Shown here one piece after another: positions 33,678 to 46,679 of a stretch of DNA of 64,000 nt. Numbering within the stretch: position 1 is the first letter of the stretch; each line of letters opens with the position of its first letter. The notes beneath the pieces were generated by a model that saw only the letters and a list, made by a program, of their open reading frames with translations, was not told the DNA's origin and ran no database searches. Source of the DNA: Serratia sarumanii (lineage in GTDB: Bacteria > Pseudomonadota > Gammaproteobacteria > Enterobacterales > Enterobacteriaceae). The stretch lies in the NCBI RefSeq assembly GCF_029962605.1, contig NZ_CP124750.1:744001-808000 (forward strand), read 5' to 3'. The position numbers and the translations under genes were made by a program.

Positions 33678-34292
33678 TCAGCGTTCGAGAATAAAGGCGG
33701 GCAATTTGAGGTGCCAGCGGATGGCCGCCAACCGAATGGCCAGGGTGATGATCATGCCCAGCATCATGGCCTGTTGCAGCGGCATGCTGAAGGTGTAAAA
33801 CGCCGTGGCGTGCACGATGCCGCCGATGATGCAGGCGGTGGCGTAAATCTCGGTGCGCAGGATCATCGGGATCTCGCGCGCCAGCACGTCGCGGATAATG
33901 CCGCCGCCGACGCCGGTGATCACCCCCATGCAGATTGCCACCAGCGGGCCGGTGCCGGCTGCGAAGGCCTTGTTGACGCCGATGCCGACGAACACCGCCA
34001 GTCCGACGGCGTCCAGCACCGGCAGCACCCACTGCGGCAGACGGCGCGGCTGGCGCACCAGCAGCAGCGTCAAGACGCAGGTGATCATCGCCACCACCAG
34101 ATCGGTGGGATCCTTGACCCAGAACACCGGGCCGTTGGCCAGCGCCATGTCGCGGATGGTGCCGCCGCCGACCGCGGTGACCACGCCCAATACCAGCACG
34201 CCGAACGGATCCATGCGCAACTTGCCGGCCAGCAGTACGCCGGAGATGGCGAACACCGCCGTACCGAGAATATCCAACCAGAACACCAGCAT
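33678..34292 (-). CDS. yadS: TRIC-family membrane protein YadS
   Basis: 204 aa, two UPF0126 repeats with about seven hydrophobic segments. The glycine-rich signatures VVTAVGGGTIRDM and VITGVGGGIIRDV each occur once per repeat. The family is related to trimeric intracellular cation channels; the physiological role in enterobacteria is unknown. The start overlaps the btuF stop by one base. Last gene of mtnN-btuF-yadS. Confidence 0.94.
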   Translation of the reverse strand: MLVFWLDILGTAVFAISGVLLAGKLRMDPFGVLVLGVVTAVGGGTIRDMALANGPVFWVKDPTDLVVAMITCVLTLLLVRQPRRLPQWVLPVLDAVGLAVFVGIGVNKAFAAGTGPLVAICMGVITGVGGGIIRDVLAREIPMILRTEIYATACIIGGIVHATAFYTFSMPLQQAMMLGMIITLAIRLAAIRWHLKLPAFILER

Positions 34293-35098
34293 CAGCGGAT
34301 CTCCGCCAGCTGGCGGCACAGCTGCTGCGCCGCCAACAGGATGCGCGGCCCGCCGCGGTTGAACCAGTCTTCGTTCAGCGCGATCACCGGCACCTGCAGC
34401 TGCGGCGCCCAGAAGGCTTTCACATTGGCGGCTTCTTTCGCGCCGCCGGTGATGACGATGGCCTGCGGCCGACGCGCCAGCACCTGCTCGCGGCTGATTT
34501 GCGGCCAAGGGGTGCGGCTGTCGGCGAAGACGTTCTGCCCGCCGCACAGCGCCAGCACCTGGCTTTGCAATGTGGCGCCGGCGCTGGTGAACAGCGGCTG
34601 GGTGCCGAACTGCAGCAGCACGCGCCGTGGCGAGTTAGCGGCGTACTGTTGTTTGAGAGCGGCGAACTGGCGGCGAAGGCCTTCCGCTGCCTGATGCGCC
34701 TGCTCCGGGTGCGGGCTGTATTGCGCCAGCTTATCCAGCAAGCCGGCGATCCCTTCGAGATTGTCGGCGTCCGCATAGAAAATTGGGATGCCGAACGCGG
34801 CGAGCTGATCCAGCACGCGCTGCGGATTGCCGCCGCGCCAGGCGAGGATCAGGTCCGGCTTGAGCGCCAGCACCCGCTCCAGATTGATGCCCTGCCAGGT
34901 GGCCACCTGCTCCAGCCTGGCGGCCTGCGGCGGATAATCGGAATAGGCGCTCGCCGCCACCAGCACATCGCCCATGCCGGCGGCATAGGCGAGTTCGGTG
35001 GCGTTGGGCGCCAGGCTGATCACCCGCTGGGCGCCGCCGGCCGGCATGGCCAGCCAGAGCGCCAACAGACAGAGCATCGAGGTAAAGCGCAGCCTCAC
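34292..35098 (-). CDS. btuF: Vitamin B12-binding periplasmic protein BtuF
   Basis: 268 aa substrate-binding protein that passes cobalamin to BtuCD. The signal peptide ends near residue 22, followed by [38 protein letters not shown] and [18 protein letters not shown] are typical. The start is GTG at 35098, one base after mtnN; the ATG two bases earlier is out of frame. Confidence 0.94.
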   Translation of the reverse strand: MRLRFTSMLCLLALWLAMPAGGAQRVISLAPNATELAYAAGMGDVLVAASAYSDYPPQAARLEQVATWQGINLERVLALKPDLILAWRGGNPQRVLDQLAAFGIPIFYADADNLEGIAGLLDKLAQYSPHPEQAHQAAEGLRRQFAALKQQYAANSPRRVLLQFGTQPLFTSAGATLQSQVLALCGGQNVFADSRTPWPQISREQVLARRPQAIVITGGAKEAANVKAFWAPQLQVPVIALNEDWFNRGGPRILLAAQQLCRQLAEIR

Positions 35099-35099
35099 A

Positions 35100-35801
35100 T
35101 CAACCGCGCTTGGCCAGGGTTTGCAGCATGGCGTTGACCATCAGCGTGGACTGTTTGGCCGCTACCACCAGGAACTCGTCAAAGCTCATGTGCGACTCGC
35201 TGTCGGCGACGTCGGAAATGGCGCGCACCACCACGAACGGCGTGCCGAACAGATGGCAGACGTGGGCGATCGCCGCGGCTTCCATTTCCACGGCGGCGAC
35301 GCGCGGGAAGGTGGCGCGAATGCGCGCCAGCGGCTCGGCGCCGTTGATGAAGGCGTCACCGCTGCAGATCAGGCCGCGCACCGCGTGCAGATCCAGCTGT
35401 TTGATGCAGCCTTCCGCCAGCGCGATCAGCGCGTCGTCGGCGACGAACGCCGCCGGGCAGCCGGCCATCTGGCCCGGCTCGTAGCCGAAGGCGGTGACGT
35501 CGGCGTCGTGGTAGCGCACTTCTTCCGACACCACGATATCGCCCACGCGCAGGGTGCTGGCCAGGCCGCCGGCGGAACCGGTGTTGATCACCAGATCCGG
35601 GCTGCAGTGTTCCAGCAGCAGGGTGGTGCCCATGGCCGCAGAAACTTTGCCGATGCCGGATTTCAGCAGGGCCACCTCAACGCCGCCGATCTGGCCGGTG
35701 TAGATTTCGCAGCCCGCGCGCTGGATGGTTTGACGGTTTTCGATTTGATCGCGCAGCAGGGTGACTTCCTGCTCCATTGCGCCGATGATGCCTACTTTCA
35801 T
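35100..35801 (-). CDS. mtnN: 5'-methylthioadenosine/SAH nucleosidase MtnN (Pfs)
   Basis: 233 aa. It hydrolyses methylthioadenosine and S-adenosylhomocysteine, feeding methionine salvage and the LuxS step of AI-2 production. It shows [13 protein letters not shown] at the start (ATG 35801), VINTGSAGG, and the active-site [14 protein letters not shown] and RAISDVAD (catalytic Asp). First gene of mtnN-btuF-yadS; dgt is divergent. Confidence 0.97.
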   Translation of the reverse strand: MKVGIIGAMEQEVTLLRDQIENRQTIQRAGCEIYTGQIGGVEVALLKSGIGKVSAAMGTTLLLEHCSPDLVINTGSAGGLASTLRVGDIVVSEEVRYHDADVTAFGYEPGQMAGCPAAFVADDALIALAEGCIKQLDLHAVRGLICSGDAFINGAEPLARIRATFPRVAAVEMEAAAIAHVCHLFGTPFVVVRAISDVADSESHMSFDEFLVVAAKQSTLMVNAMLQTLAKRG

Positions 35802-35930
35802 AAATAACACTCGCTGATTGGCCGTGAGAATTGCGGCATAGTCTATCATGGCTGTGTGAGAGAGATAATGCGTTGCATCCGCCGCCGGGAATTGTTATCA
35901 CGGGGGCAGGGCGCAACGGCGGAGAAACAG

Positions 35931-37448
35931 ATGTCCGGGATCGACTTCAAGCAAAAAATCAGCTTCCAACGGCCTTTCAGCAAACCGATCGAGGCCGAGG
36001 AAGAGTACGACATCGTGCGGCAGTTCGAGAGCGATCGCGGGCGCATCGTCAACTCGGCCGCCATTCGCCGTCTGCAGCAAAAAACCCAGGTGTTTCCGCT
36101 GGAGCGCAACGCGGCGGTGCGCAGCCGCCTGACGCACTCGATGGAGGTGCAGCAGGTCGGGCGCCACATCGCCAAAGAGATCCTCAACCGCTTCAAACAG
36201 GCGGGGAGAATTGATGAGCTCGGCCTCACCCGGCTGCTCGATCCGTTTGAAAGCATCGTGGAAATGGCCTGCCTGATGCACGACATCGGCAACCCGCCGT
36301 TCGGTCACTTCGGCGAGTCGGCGATCAACGACTGGTTCGCCCAACGGCTCGATCCCGCCAGCTGCGGCAGCGAGCCGGGCAGCCACGATCGCTGCCAGGT
36401 GGCGACGCTGCGCCTGCATGAAGGGGAGAGCGATCTGAACCGGCTGCGCAGCCGGATCCGTCAGGATCTCAGCCACTTCGAGGGCAACGCCCAGGCGATC
36501 CGCATGGTGTACAGCCTGCTGAAGCTCAACCTGACCTACGCGCAGGTCGGCTGCATTTTGAAATACACCCGCCCGGCCTACTGGGCGAGCGACATCCCCG
36601 CCAGCCACAGCTATCTGATGAAAAAGCCCGGCTACTATCTGGCGGAAGAGGCCTTCGTCGATCGGCTGCGGCGCGAGCTGCACATGGGCGAGTTCGATCG
36701 TTTCCCGCTGACCTATATCATGGAGGCCGCCGACGATATCTCGTACTGCGTGGCCGATCTGGAAGACGCGGTGGAGAAGAGCATTTTCACCGTCGAGCAG
36801 CTGTATCAGCACCTGATTCAGGAGTGGGGCGAGGTGGCGCCGGGCGATCTGTTCGACAAGACCGTCGCCAGCGCGTTTCGCAAGATCGATCGCGGCGGCG
36901 CGCGGCGCAGCGCGGAAGATCAGTTCTTCATGTATCTGCGGGTGTTTACCGTGGCGCGGCTGGTGCCGCATGCGGCGCAGCGCTTTATCGACAATCTGGA
37001 CGCGGTCTATCAGGGCAGTTTCAATCAGGCGCTGCTGGAGGATTCCAGCCCGGCGTACCGGCTGCTGAAAATATTTAAAAATGTGGCGTTCAAGCACGTG
37101 TTCAACCACCCGGAGGTCGAGCAGCTCGAGCTGCAAGGCTACCGGGTGATCAGCGGCCTGCTGGACATTTACAGCCCGCTGCTGGCGATGTCGCTGGCGG
37201 ACTTCAGCCAGCTGGTGCGCGAGGACAGCCACCGCGCTTACCCGATCGAAACGCGCCTGTTCCATAAGCTGTCCACCAAGCATCGGCTGGCGTATGCGGA
37301 GGCGGTAGAGGGGCTGCAGCATTTATCGCCGGAGCAGCAAGCCATTCGGGAATATTATTTCCGCGCCCGTTTATTGCAGGACTATATCAGCGGAATGACC
37401 GACCTTTACGCCTATGATGAATATCGTCGATTGATGGCGGCGGAATAA
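35931..37448 (+). CDS. dgt: dGTP triphosphohydrolase Dgt
   Basis: 505 aa HD-domain enzyme that cleaves dGTP to deoxyguanosine and triphosphate. Metal ligands are in [13 protein letters not shown] and the HD pair in [16 protein letters not shown] start at ATG 35931 ([15 protein letters not shown]) with GGAG ten bases upstream; the frame is open further up without a site. Length is the same as in E. coli. Confidence 0.97.
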   Translation: MSGIDFKQKISFQRPFSKPIEAEEEYDIVRQFESDRGRIVNSAAIRRLQQKTQVFPLERNAAVRSRLTHSMEVQQVGRHIAKEILNRFKQAGRIDELGLTRLLDPFESIVEMACLMHDIGNPPFGHFGESAINDWFAQRLDPASCGSEPGSHDRCQVATLRLHEGESDLNRLRSRIRQDLSHFEGNAQAIRMVYSLLKLNLTYAQVGCILKYTRPAYWASDIPASHSYLMKKPGYYLAEEAFVDRLRRELHMGEFDRFPLTYIMEAADDISYCVADLEDAVEKSIFTVEQLYQHLIQEWGEVAPGDLFDKTVASAFRKIDRGGARRSAEDQFFMYLRVFTVARLVPHAAQRFIDNLDAVYQGSFNQALLEDSSPAYRLLKIFKNVAFKHVFNHPEVEQLELQGYRVISGLLDIYSPLLAMSLADFSQLVREDSHRAYPIETRLFHKLSTKHRLAYAEAVEGLQHLSPEQQAIREYYFRARLLQDYISGMTDLYAYDEYRRLMAAE

Positions 37449-37547
37449 TTCAACTGAAGAATAATTGTCAGCAATTCCAACCGGTTGGCTGTCTCGACTT
37501 TTGTAAAGACGGACAATATTTGTTTACTATTGCCAATCATCTGTGCC

Positions 37548-37575
37548 GGAACTTCGGGCTATTAATTAACTCTGA
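37548..37575 (+). promoter_or_regulatory. Sigma-E promoter of degP
   Basis: GGAACTT (37548-37554), a 16-base spacer and TCTGA (37571-37575) match the RpoE consensus closely, about 55 bases before degP. A single CpxR-like half site GTAAA is at 37503-37507 without a good second half. Confidence 0.85.
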
Positions 37576-37628
37576 ATAAGCACGCAAGACGGCCATTCTT
37601 TTTGAACGACTTTATAAGAGACACACAG

Positions 37629-39068
37629 ATGAAAAAAACCGCATTAGTTCTGAGCGCATTGGCATTCAGTATCGGTATGGCGATGGGCCCGGTCACGGCC
37701 AGCGCCGCTGAAACCGCCTCTTCCAACACCCAACAGCTGCCGAGCCTGGCGCCGATGCTGGAAAAGGTGATGCCTTCCGTGGTGAGCATTAACGTTGAGG
37801 GCAGCACCACGGTCAATACGCCGCGCATGCCGCAGCAGTTCCAACAGTTCTTCGGCGAAGATTCGCCGTTCTGCCAGGATGGTTCGCCATTCCAGGGCTC
37901 GCCGATGTGTCAGGGCGGCGAACAGCCAGGGCCGGATGGCCAGCCGCAGGGCACGCAGCAGAAATTCCAGGCGCTGGGCGCCGGGGTGGTCATCGATGCC
38001 GCCAAGGGCTATGTGGTGACCAATAACCACGTGGTGGACAACGCCAACAAGATCCAGGTGCAGCTGAGTGACGGCCGCCGTTTCGACGCCAAGGTGATCG
38101 GCAAGGATCCGCGTTCCGATATCGCGTTGATCCAGCTGAAAGACTTCAAGAATCTGACGGCGATCAAGATGGCGGATTCCGATCAGCTGCGCGTCGGCGA
38201 TTACACCGTGGCGATCGGCAACCCGTACGGGCTGGGTGAAACCGCCACTTCGGGCATCGTATCCGCCCTGGGGCGCAGCGGCCTGAACATCGAAAACTAT
38301 GAAAACTTCATCCAGACCGATGCGGCGATCAACCGCGGTAACTCCGGCGGCGCGCTGGTTAACCTGAACGGCGAGCTGATCGGCATCAACACCGCGATCC
38401 TGGCGCCGGACGGCGGCAACATCGGTATCGGCTTCGCCATTCCGAGCAACATGGTGAAAAACCTGACGGCGCAAATGGTCGAATATGGCCAGGTGAAACG
38501 CGGCGAGCTGGGCATCATGGGCACCGAGCTGAACTCTGAGCTGGCCAAGGCGATGAAGGTCGACGCGCAGCGCGGGGCCTTCGTCAGCCAGGTGATGCCG
38601 AAGTCTTCCGCCGCGAAGGCGGGCATCAAGGCCGGCGACGTGATCGTCACCATGAACGGCAAGGCCATCTCCAGCTTCGCCTCGTTCCGGGCGGAGATCG
38701 GCACGCTGCCGGTCGGCAGCAAGATGTCGCTGGGCATTATTCGCGACGGCAAACCGGTGACGATTGACGTCACGCTGGAGCAAAGCGCGCAGACTCAGGT
38801 GGCCTCGGGCAATATCTACACCGGCATCGAAGGCGCCGAGCTGAGCAACACCCAGGTCGGCAATGTGAAGGGCGTCAAGGTGGACAGCGTGAAAGCCGGC
38901 AGCGCCGCGGCGCGTATCGGCCTGAAAAAGGGCGATGTGATCCTGGGGGTGAACCAGCAGCCGATCCAGAACCTGGGCGAGCTGCGTAAAATCCTCGACA
39001 GCAAGCCGTCGGTGCTGGCGTTGAATATCCAGCGCGGCGAGAGCCAGCTGTACCTGCTGGCGCAGTGA
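37629..39068 (+). CDS. degP: Periplasmic serine endoprotease DegP (HtrA)
   Basis: 479 aa protease-chaperone of the envelope stress response. The signal peptide runs to about residue 26 (ASA / AETAS). Catalytic triad: H134 (TNNHVVDN), D164 (RSDIALIQL) and S239 (RGNSGGAL). Two PDZ domains follow, with starts near 285 and 395. The LA loop has the two cysteines seen in enterobacterial DegP (FCQDG, PMCQGG). I start at ATG 37629. An RpoE promoter lies just upstream. Confidence 0.98.
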   Translation: MKKTALVLSALAFSIGMAMGPVTASAAETASSNTQQLPSLAPMLEKVMPSVVSINVEGSTTVNTPRMPQQFQQFFGEDSPFCQDGSPFQGSPMCQGGEQPGPDGQPQGTQQKFQALGAGVVIDAAKGYVVTNNHVVDNANKIQVQLSDGRRFDAKVIGKDPRSDIALIQLKDFKNLTAIKMADSDQLRVGDYTVAIGNPYGLGETATSGIVSALGRSGLNIENYENFIQTDAAINRGNSGGALVNLNGELIGINTAILAPDGGNIGIGFAIPSNMVKNLTAQMVEYGQVKRGELGIMGTELNSELAKAMKVDAQRGAFVSQVMPKSSAAKAGIKAGDVIVTMNGKAISSFASFRAEIGTLPVGSKMSLGIIRDGKPVTIDVTLEQSAQTQVASGNIYTGIEGAELSNTQVGNVKGVKVDSVKAGSAAARIGLKKGDVILGVNQQPIQNLGELRKILDSKPSVLALNIQRGESQLYLLAQ

Positions 39069-39090
39069 TAGGCGTCTGGCGTTAAAAAGA

Positions 39091-39115
39091 AAGGCACGCT
39101 GCGGCGTGCCTTTTT
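39091..39115. terminator. Terminator between degP and barA
   Basis: AAGGCACGC (39091-39099) and GCGTGCCTT (39104-39112) around TGCG, with A-rich flank on one side and T on the other. It can serve both convergent genes. Confidence 0.8.
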
Positions 39116-39133
39116 GCGTTATGGCCTGAGGAC

Positions 39134-41860
<2,727 letters not shown>

Positions 41861-41926
41861 GGGATTCCAATGTGGGAGAATTGACAGCTGACACTAGCTT
41901 AATGAACCAGCACACAATCGACAAAT

Positions 41927-43276
41927 ATGGCGCAATTCTACTCTCCCAAACGCCGCGTGACGACCCGGCAGAGCTCACAAATCTTCACCGTGACGGTGAG
42001 CGATCTCGATCCTTTCGGCCAGGGCGTGGCGCGCCACGACGGCAAAGCGGTGTTCGTGCCGGGCGTATTGCCGGGCGAGCAGGCGGAAATCCAGCTGACC
42101 GAAGATAAGCGCCAGTTCGCCAAAGGCAAGCTCAAGCGCCTGCTGAGCCGCAGCCCACAGCGGGTGGCGCCGCGCTGCCCGCATTTCGGCGTGTGCGGCG
42201 GCTGCCAGCAGCAGCATGCGGATGAGGCGCTGCAACAGCAGAGCAAGGCGGCGGCGCTGGTGCGCATGATCGCCCGCGAAACCGGGGTGACCCCGCAGCA
42301 GGAGCCGGTGATCGCCGGCCCGGAATACGGTTATCGCCGTCGCGCCCGCCTGAGCCTGGCGTGGCAGCCCAAGCTGCAGCGCCTGATGATGGGCTTTCGA
42401 CAGGCGGCCTCCAGCGAGCTGGTGGCGGTGGAGCACTGCCCGGTGCTGCGGCCGGAGCTGGAACGGCTGCTGGCGCCGGTGCGCGCCTGCCTGAGCGGGC
42501 TGCAGGCGGTACGGCGGCTGGGGCATGTAGAGCTGGTGCTGGCGGATAACGGCCCGCTGCTGGTGCTGCGCCATCTCGACGCGCTGAAAGAGGCGGATCG
42601 GCAGGCGTTGTTGGCGTTTGGCGAGCGGGAAAACCTCGCCGTTTACCTGGCGCCGGACAGCGATCGCGTGGAAAAACTGTGCGGTGACACGCCGTATTAT
42701 CAGGTTGACGGGCTACGCTTAGACTTCAGCCCGCGCGACTTTATTCAGGTCAATGACGCCGTAAACCAACAAATGGTGGCGCAGGCCCTTGAATGGCTCG
42801 ACATTCAACCCAATGATCGGGTGCTGGACCTGTTCTGCGGCATGGGCAATTTTACCCTGCCGCTGGCGCGCCGCGCCGCTGCGGTGGTGGGCATCGAAGG
42901 TGTTGCCACGCTGGTAGCGAATGGGCAATATAATGCACATAAGAATAAGCTGAATAATGCATCGTTCTTCCACGAGAATCTGGAGGACGACGTTGCGCGG
43001 CAACCTTGGGCAGCACAAGGGTTTGATAAGGTGATGCTGGATCCCGCCCGCGCCGGTGCGGCCGGGGTGATGTCACACATTGTAAAACTGGCGCCGGCGC
43101 GGGTGGTGTATGTTTCCTGTAACCCCACCACGCTGGCTCGCGACAGCAAAGTGCTGTTGAGCGCCGGTTATCGTCTTGCGCGCGTGCGGATGTTGGATAT
43201 GTTTCCGCACACGGGGCATCTTGAATCAATGGCGCTGTTTATCAACGAGCGCGCGCCAGAGGTCGCTGCAAAGTAG
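41927..43276 (+). CDS. rlmD: 23S rRNA m5U1939 methyltransferase RlmD
   Basis: 449 aa SAM-dependent enzyme with an N-terminal TRAM domain (about residues 15-75) and a 4Fe-4S site ([11 protein letters not shown] plus VEHC). The SAM loop is [15 protein letters not shown] and the catalytic nucleophile is in [13 protein letters not shown]. It sits nine bases upstream of relA. The segment around 42,890-43,030 is AT-rich and contains a perfect TATAAT (42929-42934), possibly an internal relA promoter. Confidence 0.96.
   Translation: MAQFYSPKRRVTTRQSSQIFTVTVSDLDPFGQGVARHDGKAVFVPGVLPGEQAEIQLTEDKRQFAKGKLKRLLSRSPQRVAPRCPHFGVCGGCQQQHADEALQQQSKAAALVRMIARETGVTPQQEPVIAGPEYGYRRRARLSLAWQPKLQRLMMGFRQAASSELVAVEHCPVLRPELERLLAPVRACLSGLQAVRRLGHVELVLADNGPLLVLRHLDALKEADRQALLAFGERENLAVYLAPDSDRVEKLCGDTPYYQVDGLRLDFSPRDFIQVNDAVNQQMVAQALEWLDIQPNDRVLDLFCGMGNFTLPLARRAAAVVGIEGVATLVANGQYNAHKNKLNNASFFHENLEDDVARQPWAAQGFDKVMLDPARAGAAGVMSHIVKLAPARVVYVSCNPTTLARDSKVLLSAGYRLARVRMLDMFPHTGHLESMALFINERAPEVAAK
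42929..42934 (+). promoter_or_regulatory. Possible intragenic -10 element for relA
   Basis: A consensus TATAAT sits in an AT-rich patch inside rlmD, about 350 bases before relA. The -35 region is poor: TTGCCA at 42903-42908 gives a 20-base spacer. E. coli relA has a distal promoter inside the same upstream gene, which is the main reason to list it. Confidence 0.25.
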
Positions 43277-43285
43277 GGAGAAGTT

Positions 43286-45517
43286 ATGGTTGCGGTAAGA
43301 AGTGCACATCTGAATACGGCGGGTGAGTTCGCTCTCGATGAGTGGATAGCCGGCTTGGGGCTACCTAACCCGCAGTCATGTGAGCGATTGGCCGCAACCT
43401 GGCGTTATTGTGAGCAGCAGACCCAGAATCACCCCGACGCCTCGCTGCTGCTGTGGCGTGGTCTGGAGATGGTGGAAATCCTCTCGACGCTGAGCATGGA
43501 CAACGACAGCATGCGCGCTGCGCTGCTGTTCCCGCTGGTGGACGCCGGCATCGTGCAGGAAGAGACCCTGACCGAAGCGTTCGGCAAGGGCATTGTCGCG
43601 CTGGTGCACGGCGTGCGCGACATGGACGCCATTCGCCAACTGAAAGCCACCCAAAACGACTCGATGGCCTCCGAACAGGTCGACAACGTGCGCCGCATGC
43701 TGTTGGCGATGGTGGAGGATTTCCGCTGCGTGGTCATCAAGCTGGCGGAGCGCATCGCTCACCTGCGCGAGGTGAAAGACGCGCCGGAAGACGAGCGCGT
43801 GCTGGCGGCGAAAGAGTGTTCCAACATCTACGCCCCGCTGGCCAACCGGCTCGGCATCGGCCAGCTGAAGTGGGAACTGGAAGATTTCTGCTTCCGCTAC
43901 CTGCATCCGGAAGAATACAAGCGCATCGCCAAGCTGTTGCATGAGCGCCGCATCGATCGCGAACAGTTCATCGACGATTTCGTCGCCGGGCTGCGCGCCG
44001 AAATGGCCAGCGAAGGCATTCGGGTGGAGATCTACGGCCGGCCGAAACACATCTACAGCATCTGGCGCAAGATGCAGAAAAAGCACCTGGCGTTCGACGA
44101 ACTGTTCGACGTGCGCGCGGTGCGCATCGTGGCGGAGCGCCTGCAGGATTGCTATGCGGCGTTGGGCATCGTGCATACCCACTTCCGCCATCTGCCGGAC
44201 GAGTTCGACGACTACGTCGCCAACCCGAAACCCAACGGCTACCAGTCTATCCACACCGTGGTGCTGGGGCCGCGCGGCAAAACCGTCGAGATTCAGATCC
44301 GCACCCGGCAAATGCATGAAGACGCCGAGCTGGGCGTAGCCGCGCACTGGAAGTACAAAGAGGGCGCGGGCGTGACCGTGCGCTCCGGCTACGAAGAACG
44401 CATCGCCTGGCTGCGCAAGCTCATCGCCTGGCAGGAAGAGATGGCGGACTCCGGCGAGATGCTCGACGAAGTGCGCAGCCAGGTGTTCGACGATCGGGTG
44501 TATGTGTTTACGCCGAAAGGCGACGTGGTGGATCTGCCGGCCGGCTCCACGCCGCTCGATTTCGCCTACCACATTCACAGCGACGTCGGCCACCGTTGCA
44601 TCGGCGCCAAGATCGGCGGCCGCATCGTGCCGTTTACCTATCAGCTGAAGATGGGCGACCAGATTGAGATTATCACCCAGAAGCAGCCGAACCCGAGCCG
44701 CGACTGGCTGAACCCGAACCTGGGGTATGTCACCACCAGCCGCGGGCGCTCGAAGATCCACAACTGGTTCCGCAAGCAGGATCGCGACAAGAACATTCTC
44801 GCCGGCCGCCAGATGCTGGACAACGAACTGGAACACCTCGGCATCAGCCTGAAAGAGGCCGAGAAGCTGCTGATCCCGCGCTACAACATGAACTCGCTGG
44901 ACGAGGTGTTGGCGGCGATCGGCGGCGGGGACATTCGCCTGAACCAGATGGTGAATTACCTGCAGGGCAAGTTCAACAAGCCGAGCGCCGAAGAGCAGGA
45001 TCGCGAGGCGCTGCGCCAGCTGGTGCAGCAGAAAGCGCCGCCGCCGGCCCGCAACAAGGACAACGGCCGAGTGGTGGTGGAAGGCGTGGGCAACCTGATG
45101 CACCACATCGCCCGCTGCTGCCAGCCGATCCCGGGCGACGACATCGTCGGCTTTATCACCCAGGGGCGCGGTATTTCGATCCACCGGGCGGACTGCGATC
45201 AGCTGGTCGATCTGCAATCGCACGCGCCGGAGCGCATCGTCGACGCGGTATGGGGTGAAAGCTACTCCAGCGGTTATTCGCTGGTGGTGCGCGTGATGGC
45301 CAACGATCGCAGCGGGCTGCTGCGCGACATTACCACCATTCTGGCCAACGAAAAGGTCAACGTACTGGGCGTCGCCAGCCGCAGCGACACCAAGAAGCAG
45401 TTGGCCACCATCGACATGGATATCGAAATCTACAACCAGCAGGTGCTGAGCCGGGTGCTGGCGAAGCTGAACCAGCTGCCGGACGTGATAGACGCCAAGC
45501 GTCTGCACGGCAACTAA
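43286..45517 (+). CDS. relA: GTP pyrophosphokinase RelA
   Basis: 743 aa ribosome-associated (p)ppGpp synthetase of the stringent response. Domains in order: inactive HD hydrolase-like (about residues 30-200), synthetase (about 230-370), TGS (about 400-465, VFTPKGDVVDLPAGSTPLDFAY begins it), zinc-finger/helical region (HHIARCCQPIPGDDIVGF) and a C-terminal ACT domain. The HD motif of SpoT is absent, so it is RelA. rlmD precedes it by nine bases and mazG follows without mazEF. Confidence 0.98.
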   Translation: MVAVRSAHLNTAGEFALDEWIAGLGLPNPQSCERLAATWRYCEQQTQNHPDASLLLWRGLEMVEILSTLSMDNDSMRAALLFPLVDAGIVQEETLTEAFGKGIVALVHGVRDMDAIRQLKATQNDSMASEQVDNVRRMLLAMVEDFRCVVIKLAERIAHLREVKDAPEDERVLAAKECSNIYAPLANRLGIGQLKWELEDFCFRYLHPEEYKRIAKLLHERRIDREQFIDDFVAGLRAEMASEGIRVEIYGRPKHIYSIWRKMQKKHLAFDELFDVRAVRIVAERLQDCYAALGIVHTHFRHLPDEFDDYVANPKPNGYQSIHTVVLGPRGKTVEIQIRTRQMHEDAELGVAAHWKYKEGAGVTVRSGYEERIAWLRKLIAWQEEMADSGEMLDEVRSQVFDDRVYVFTPKGDVVDLPAGSTPLDFAYHIHSDVGHRCIGAKIGGRIVPFTYQLKMGDQIEIITQKQPNPSRDWLNPNLGYVTTSRGRSKIHNWFRKQDRDKNILAGRQMLDNELEHLGISLKEAEKLLIPRYNMNSLDEVLAAIGGGDIRLNQMVNYLQGKFNKPSAEEQDREALRQLVQQKAPPPARNKDNGRVVVEGVGNLMHHIARCCQPIPGDDIVGFITQGRGISIHRADCDQLVDLQSHAPERIVDAVWGESYSSGYSLVVRVMANDRSGLLRDITTILANEKVNVLGVASRSDTKKQLATIDMDIEIYNQQVLSRVLAKLNQLPDVIDAKRLHGN

Positions 45518-45529
45518 GCCCACATCGCC

Positions 45530-45564
45530 TTTCGGGCCGTATCGATAGCGGATGCGGCCCGAAA
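45530..45564 (+). repeat. Perfect 10-base hairpin between relA and mazG
   Basis: TTTCGGGCCG (45530-45539) and CGGCCCGAAA (45555-45564), loop of 15 bases, in the 102-base gap. No T-run follows. It sits where E. coli has mazEF. Confidence 0.6.
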
Positions 45565-45619
45565 TCCATGAATTCGGCGGGCGCTCCCCTGCGCCCCCAT
45601 GCTTTCTCAGAGATTTTTT

Positions 45620-46414
45620 ATGACCCAATCCACTCCGCTGCAGCGTCTGCTGAACATCATGAAAACGCTGCGCGACCCGCAGATCGGTTGCTCGTGGGAC
45701 CGCAAGCAAACCTTCGCCACCATTGCGCCTTATACGCTGGAAGAGACTTACGAAGTGCTGGACGCCATCGAGCGGCAGGACTATGCCGATCTGCGCGACG
45801 AGCTGGGCGACTTGCTGTTTCAGGTGGTGTTTTACGCGCAAATGGGGCAGGAGCAGGGGCTGTTCGATTTCGATGAGGTGTGCACCGCCATCAGCGACAA
45901 GCTGGAGCGCCGTCACCCGCACATCTTCGGCGACGCCGAGGGCGGAGACAGCGAAGCCGTGGCGGCGCGCTGGGAGCAGCTGAAGGCCGGTGAGCGCGCC
46001 GAAAAAGCGCTGCACTCGGTGCTGGACGATATTCCGCAGGCGCTGCCGGCGTTGATGAAAGCGCACAAGATCCAGAAACGCTGTGCCTCGGTCGGCTTCG
46101 ACTGGAATACCCTGGGCCCGGTGCTGGACAAAGTGTACGAAGAGATCGACGAAGTGATGCACGAAGCCCGCCAGGCGGTGGTCGACGAGAGCAAGCTGGA
46201 AGAGGAGATCGGCGATCTGCTGTTCGCCACGGTGAACCTCTCGCGCCATTTAGGCCACAAGGCCGAGAACGCGCTGCAGGCGGCGAACCGCAAGTTCGAG
46301 CGCCGCTTCCGCCAGGTGGAAGAGATTGTCCAGCAAAGCGGGCTGCGGCTTGAAGACGCCACGCTGGAGCAGATGGAAGAGGCCTGGCAGCAGGTGAAAC
46401 GTCAGGAAAGCTGA
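45620..46414 (+). CDS. mazG: Nucleoside triphosphate pyrophosphohydrolase MazG
   Basis: 264 aa all-alpha NTP pyrophosphatase that removes non-canonical NTPs and can lower ppGpp. It has two MazG domains: EETYEVLDAIERQD with ELGDLLFQVVFY (about residues 34-70) and EEIDEVMHE with EEEIGDLLFATVNL (about 173-205). I start at ATG 45620 (MTQSTPLQRLLNIMKTLRDP). In E. coli it follows mazEF; here it follows relA directly. Confidence 0.96.
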   Translation: MTQSTPLQRLLNIMKTLRDPQIGCSWDRKQTFATIAPYTLEETYEVLDAIERQDYADLRDELGDLLFQVVFYAQMGQEQGLFDFDEVCTAISDKLERRHPHIFGDAEGGDSEAVAARWEQLKAGERAEKALHSVLDDIPQALPALMKAHKIQKRCASVGFDWNTLGPVLDKVYEEIDEVMHEARQAVVDESKLEEEIGDLLFATVNLSRHLGHKAENALQAANRKFERRFRQVEEIVQQSGLRLEDATLEQMEEAWQQVKRQES

Positions 46415-46538
46415 ATCGCCGCGACAATGTTGATCGCCGACAAGGTTCGCTTGAGCTGAAACGGTTAAGCTTTCGGTCAGGTTAGAGGCGCATGGCTGCC
46501 GGCGGCAGCAAAAGGGCAACAAACTGAAATCTAAGGCG

Positions 46539-46565
46539 TTTTATCGCTCCTGAGGGGCGGTAAAA
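46539..46565. terminator. Stem-loop after mazG
   Basis: Twelve paired positions including two G-T wobbles with a TGA loop; A-rich on the 3' side. On the minus strand it would end in TTTTA. It may mark the mazG transcript end, although the + strand T-run is missing. Confidence 0.4.
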
Positions 46566-46679
46566 AGAAATTTTCTCTGCTAACTCTTTGTTTTACCTGG
46601 AGGGTTTATGCGGCGCCGGCGGAGTAAACCCTGATGAACACGGGAGGGCGGCCGAGATGATGGACAGCAAAACGATCGT

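Noticed and set aside
37495..37520. Full CpxR box before degP
   Set aside because: Only one GTAAA half site is present; the second half at the right spacing reads ACAAT.
43376..46249. Long open frame on the minus strand (957 codons) across relA and mazG
   Set aside because: It is antisense to two certain genes. Its His/Gln/Arg/Val-rich composition is what GC-rich codon bias produces on the opposite strand.
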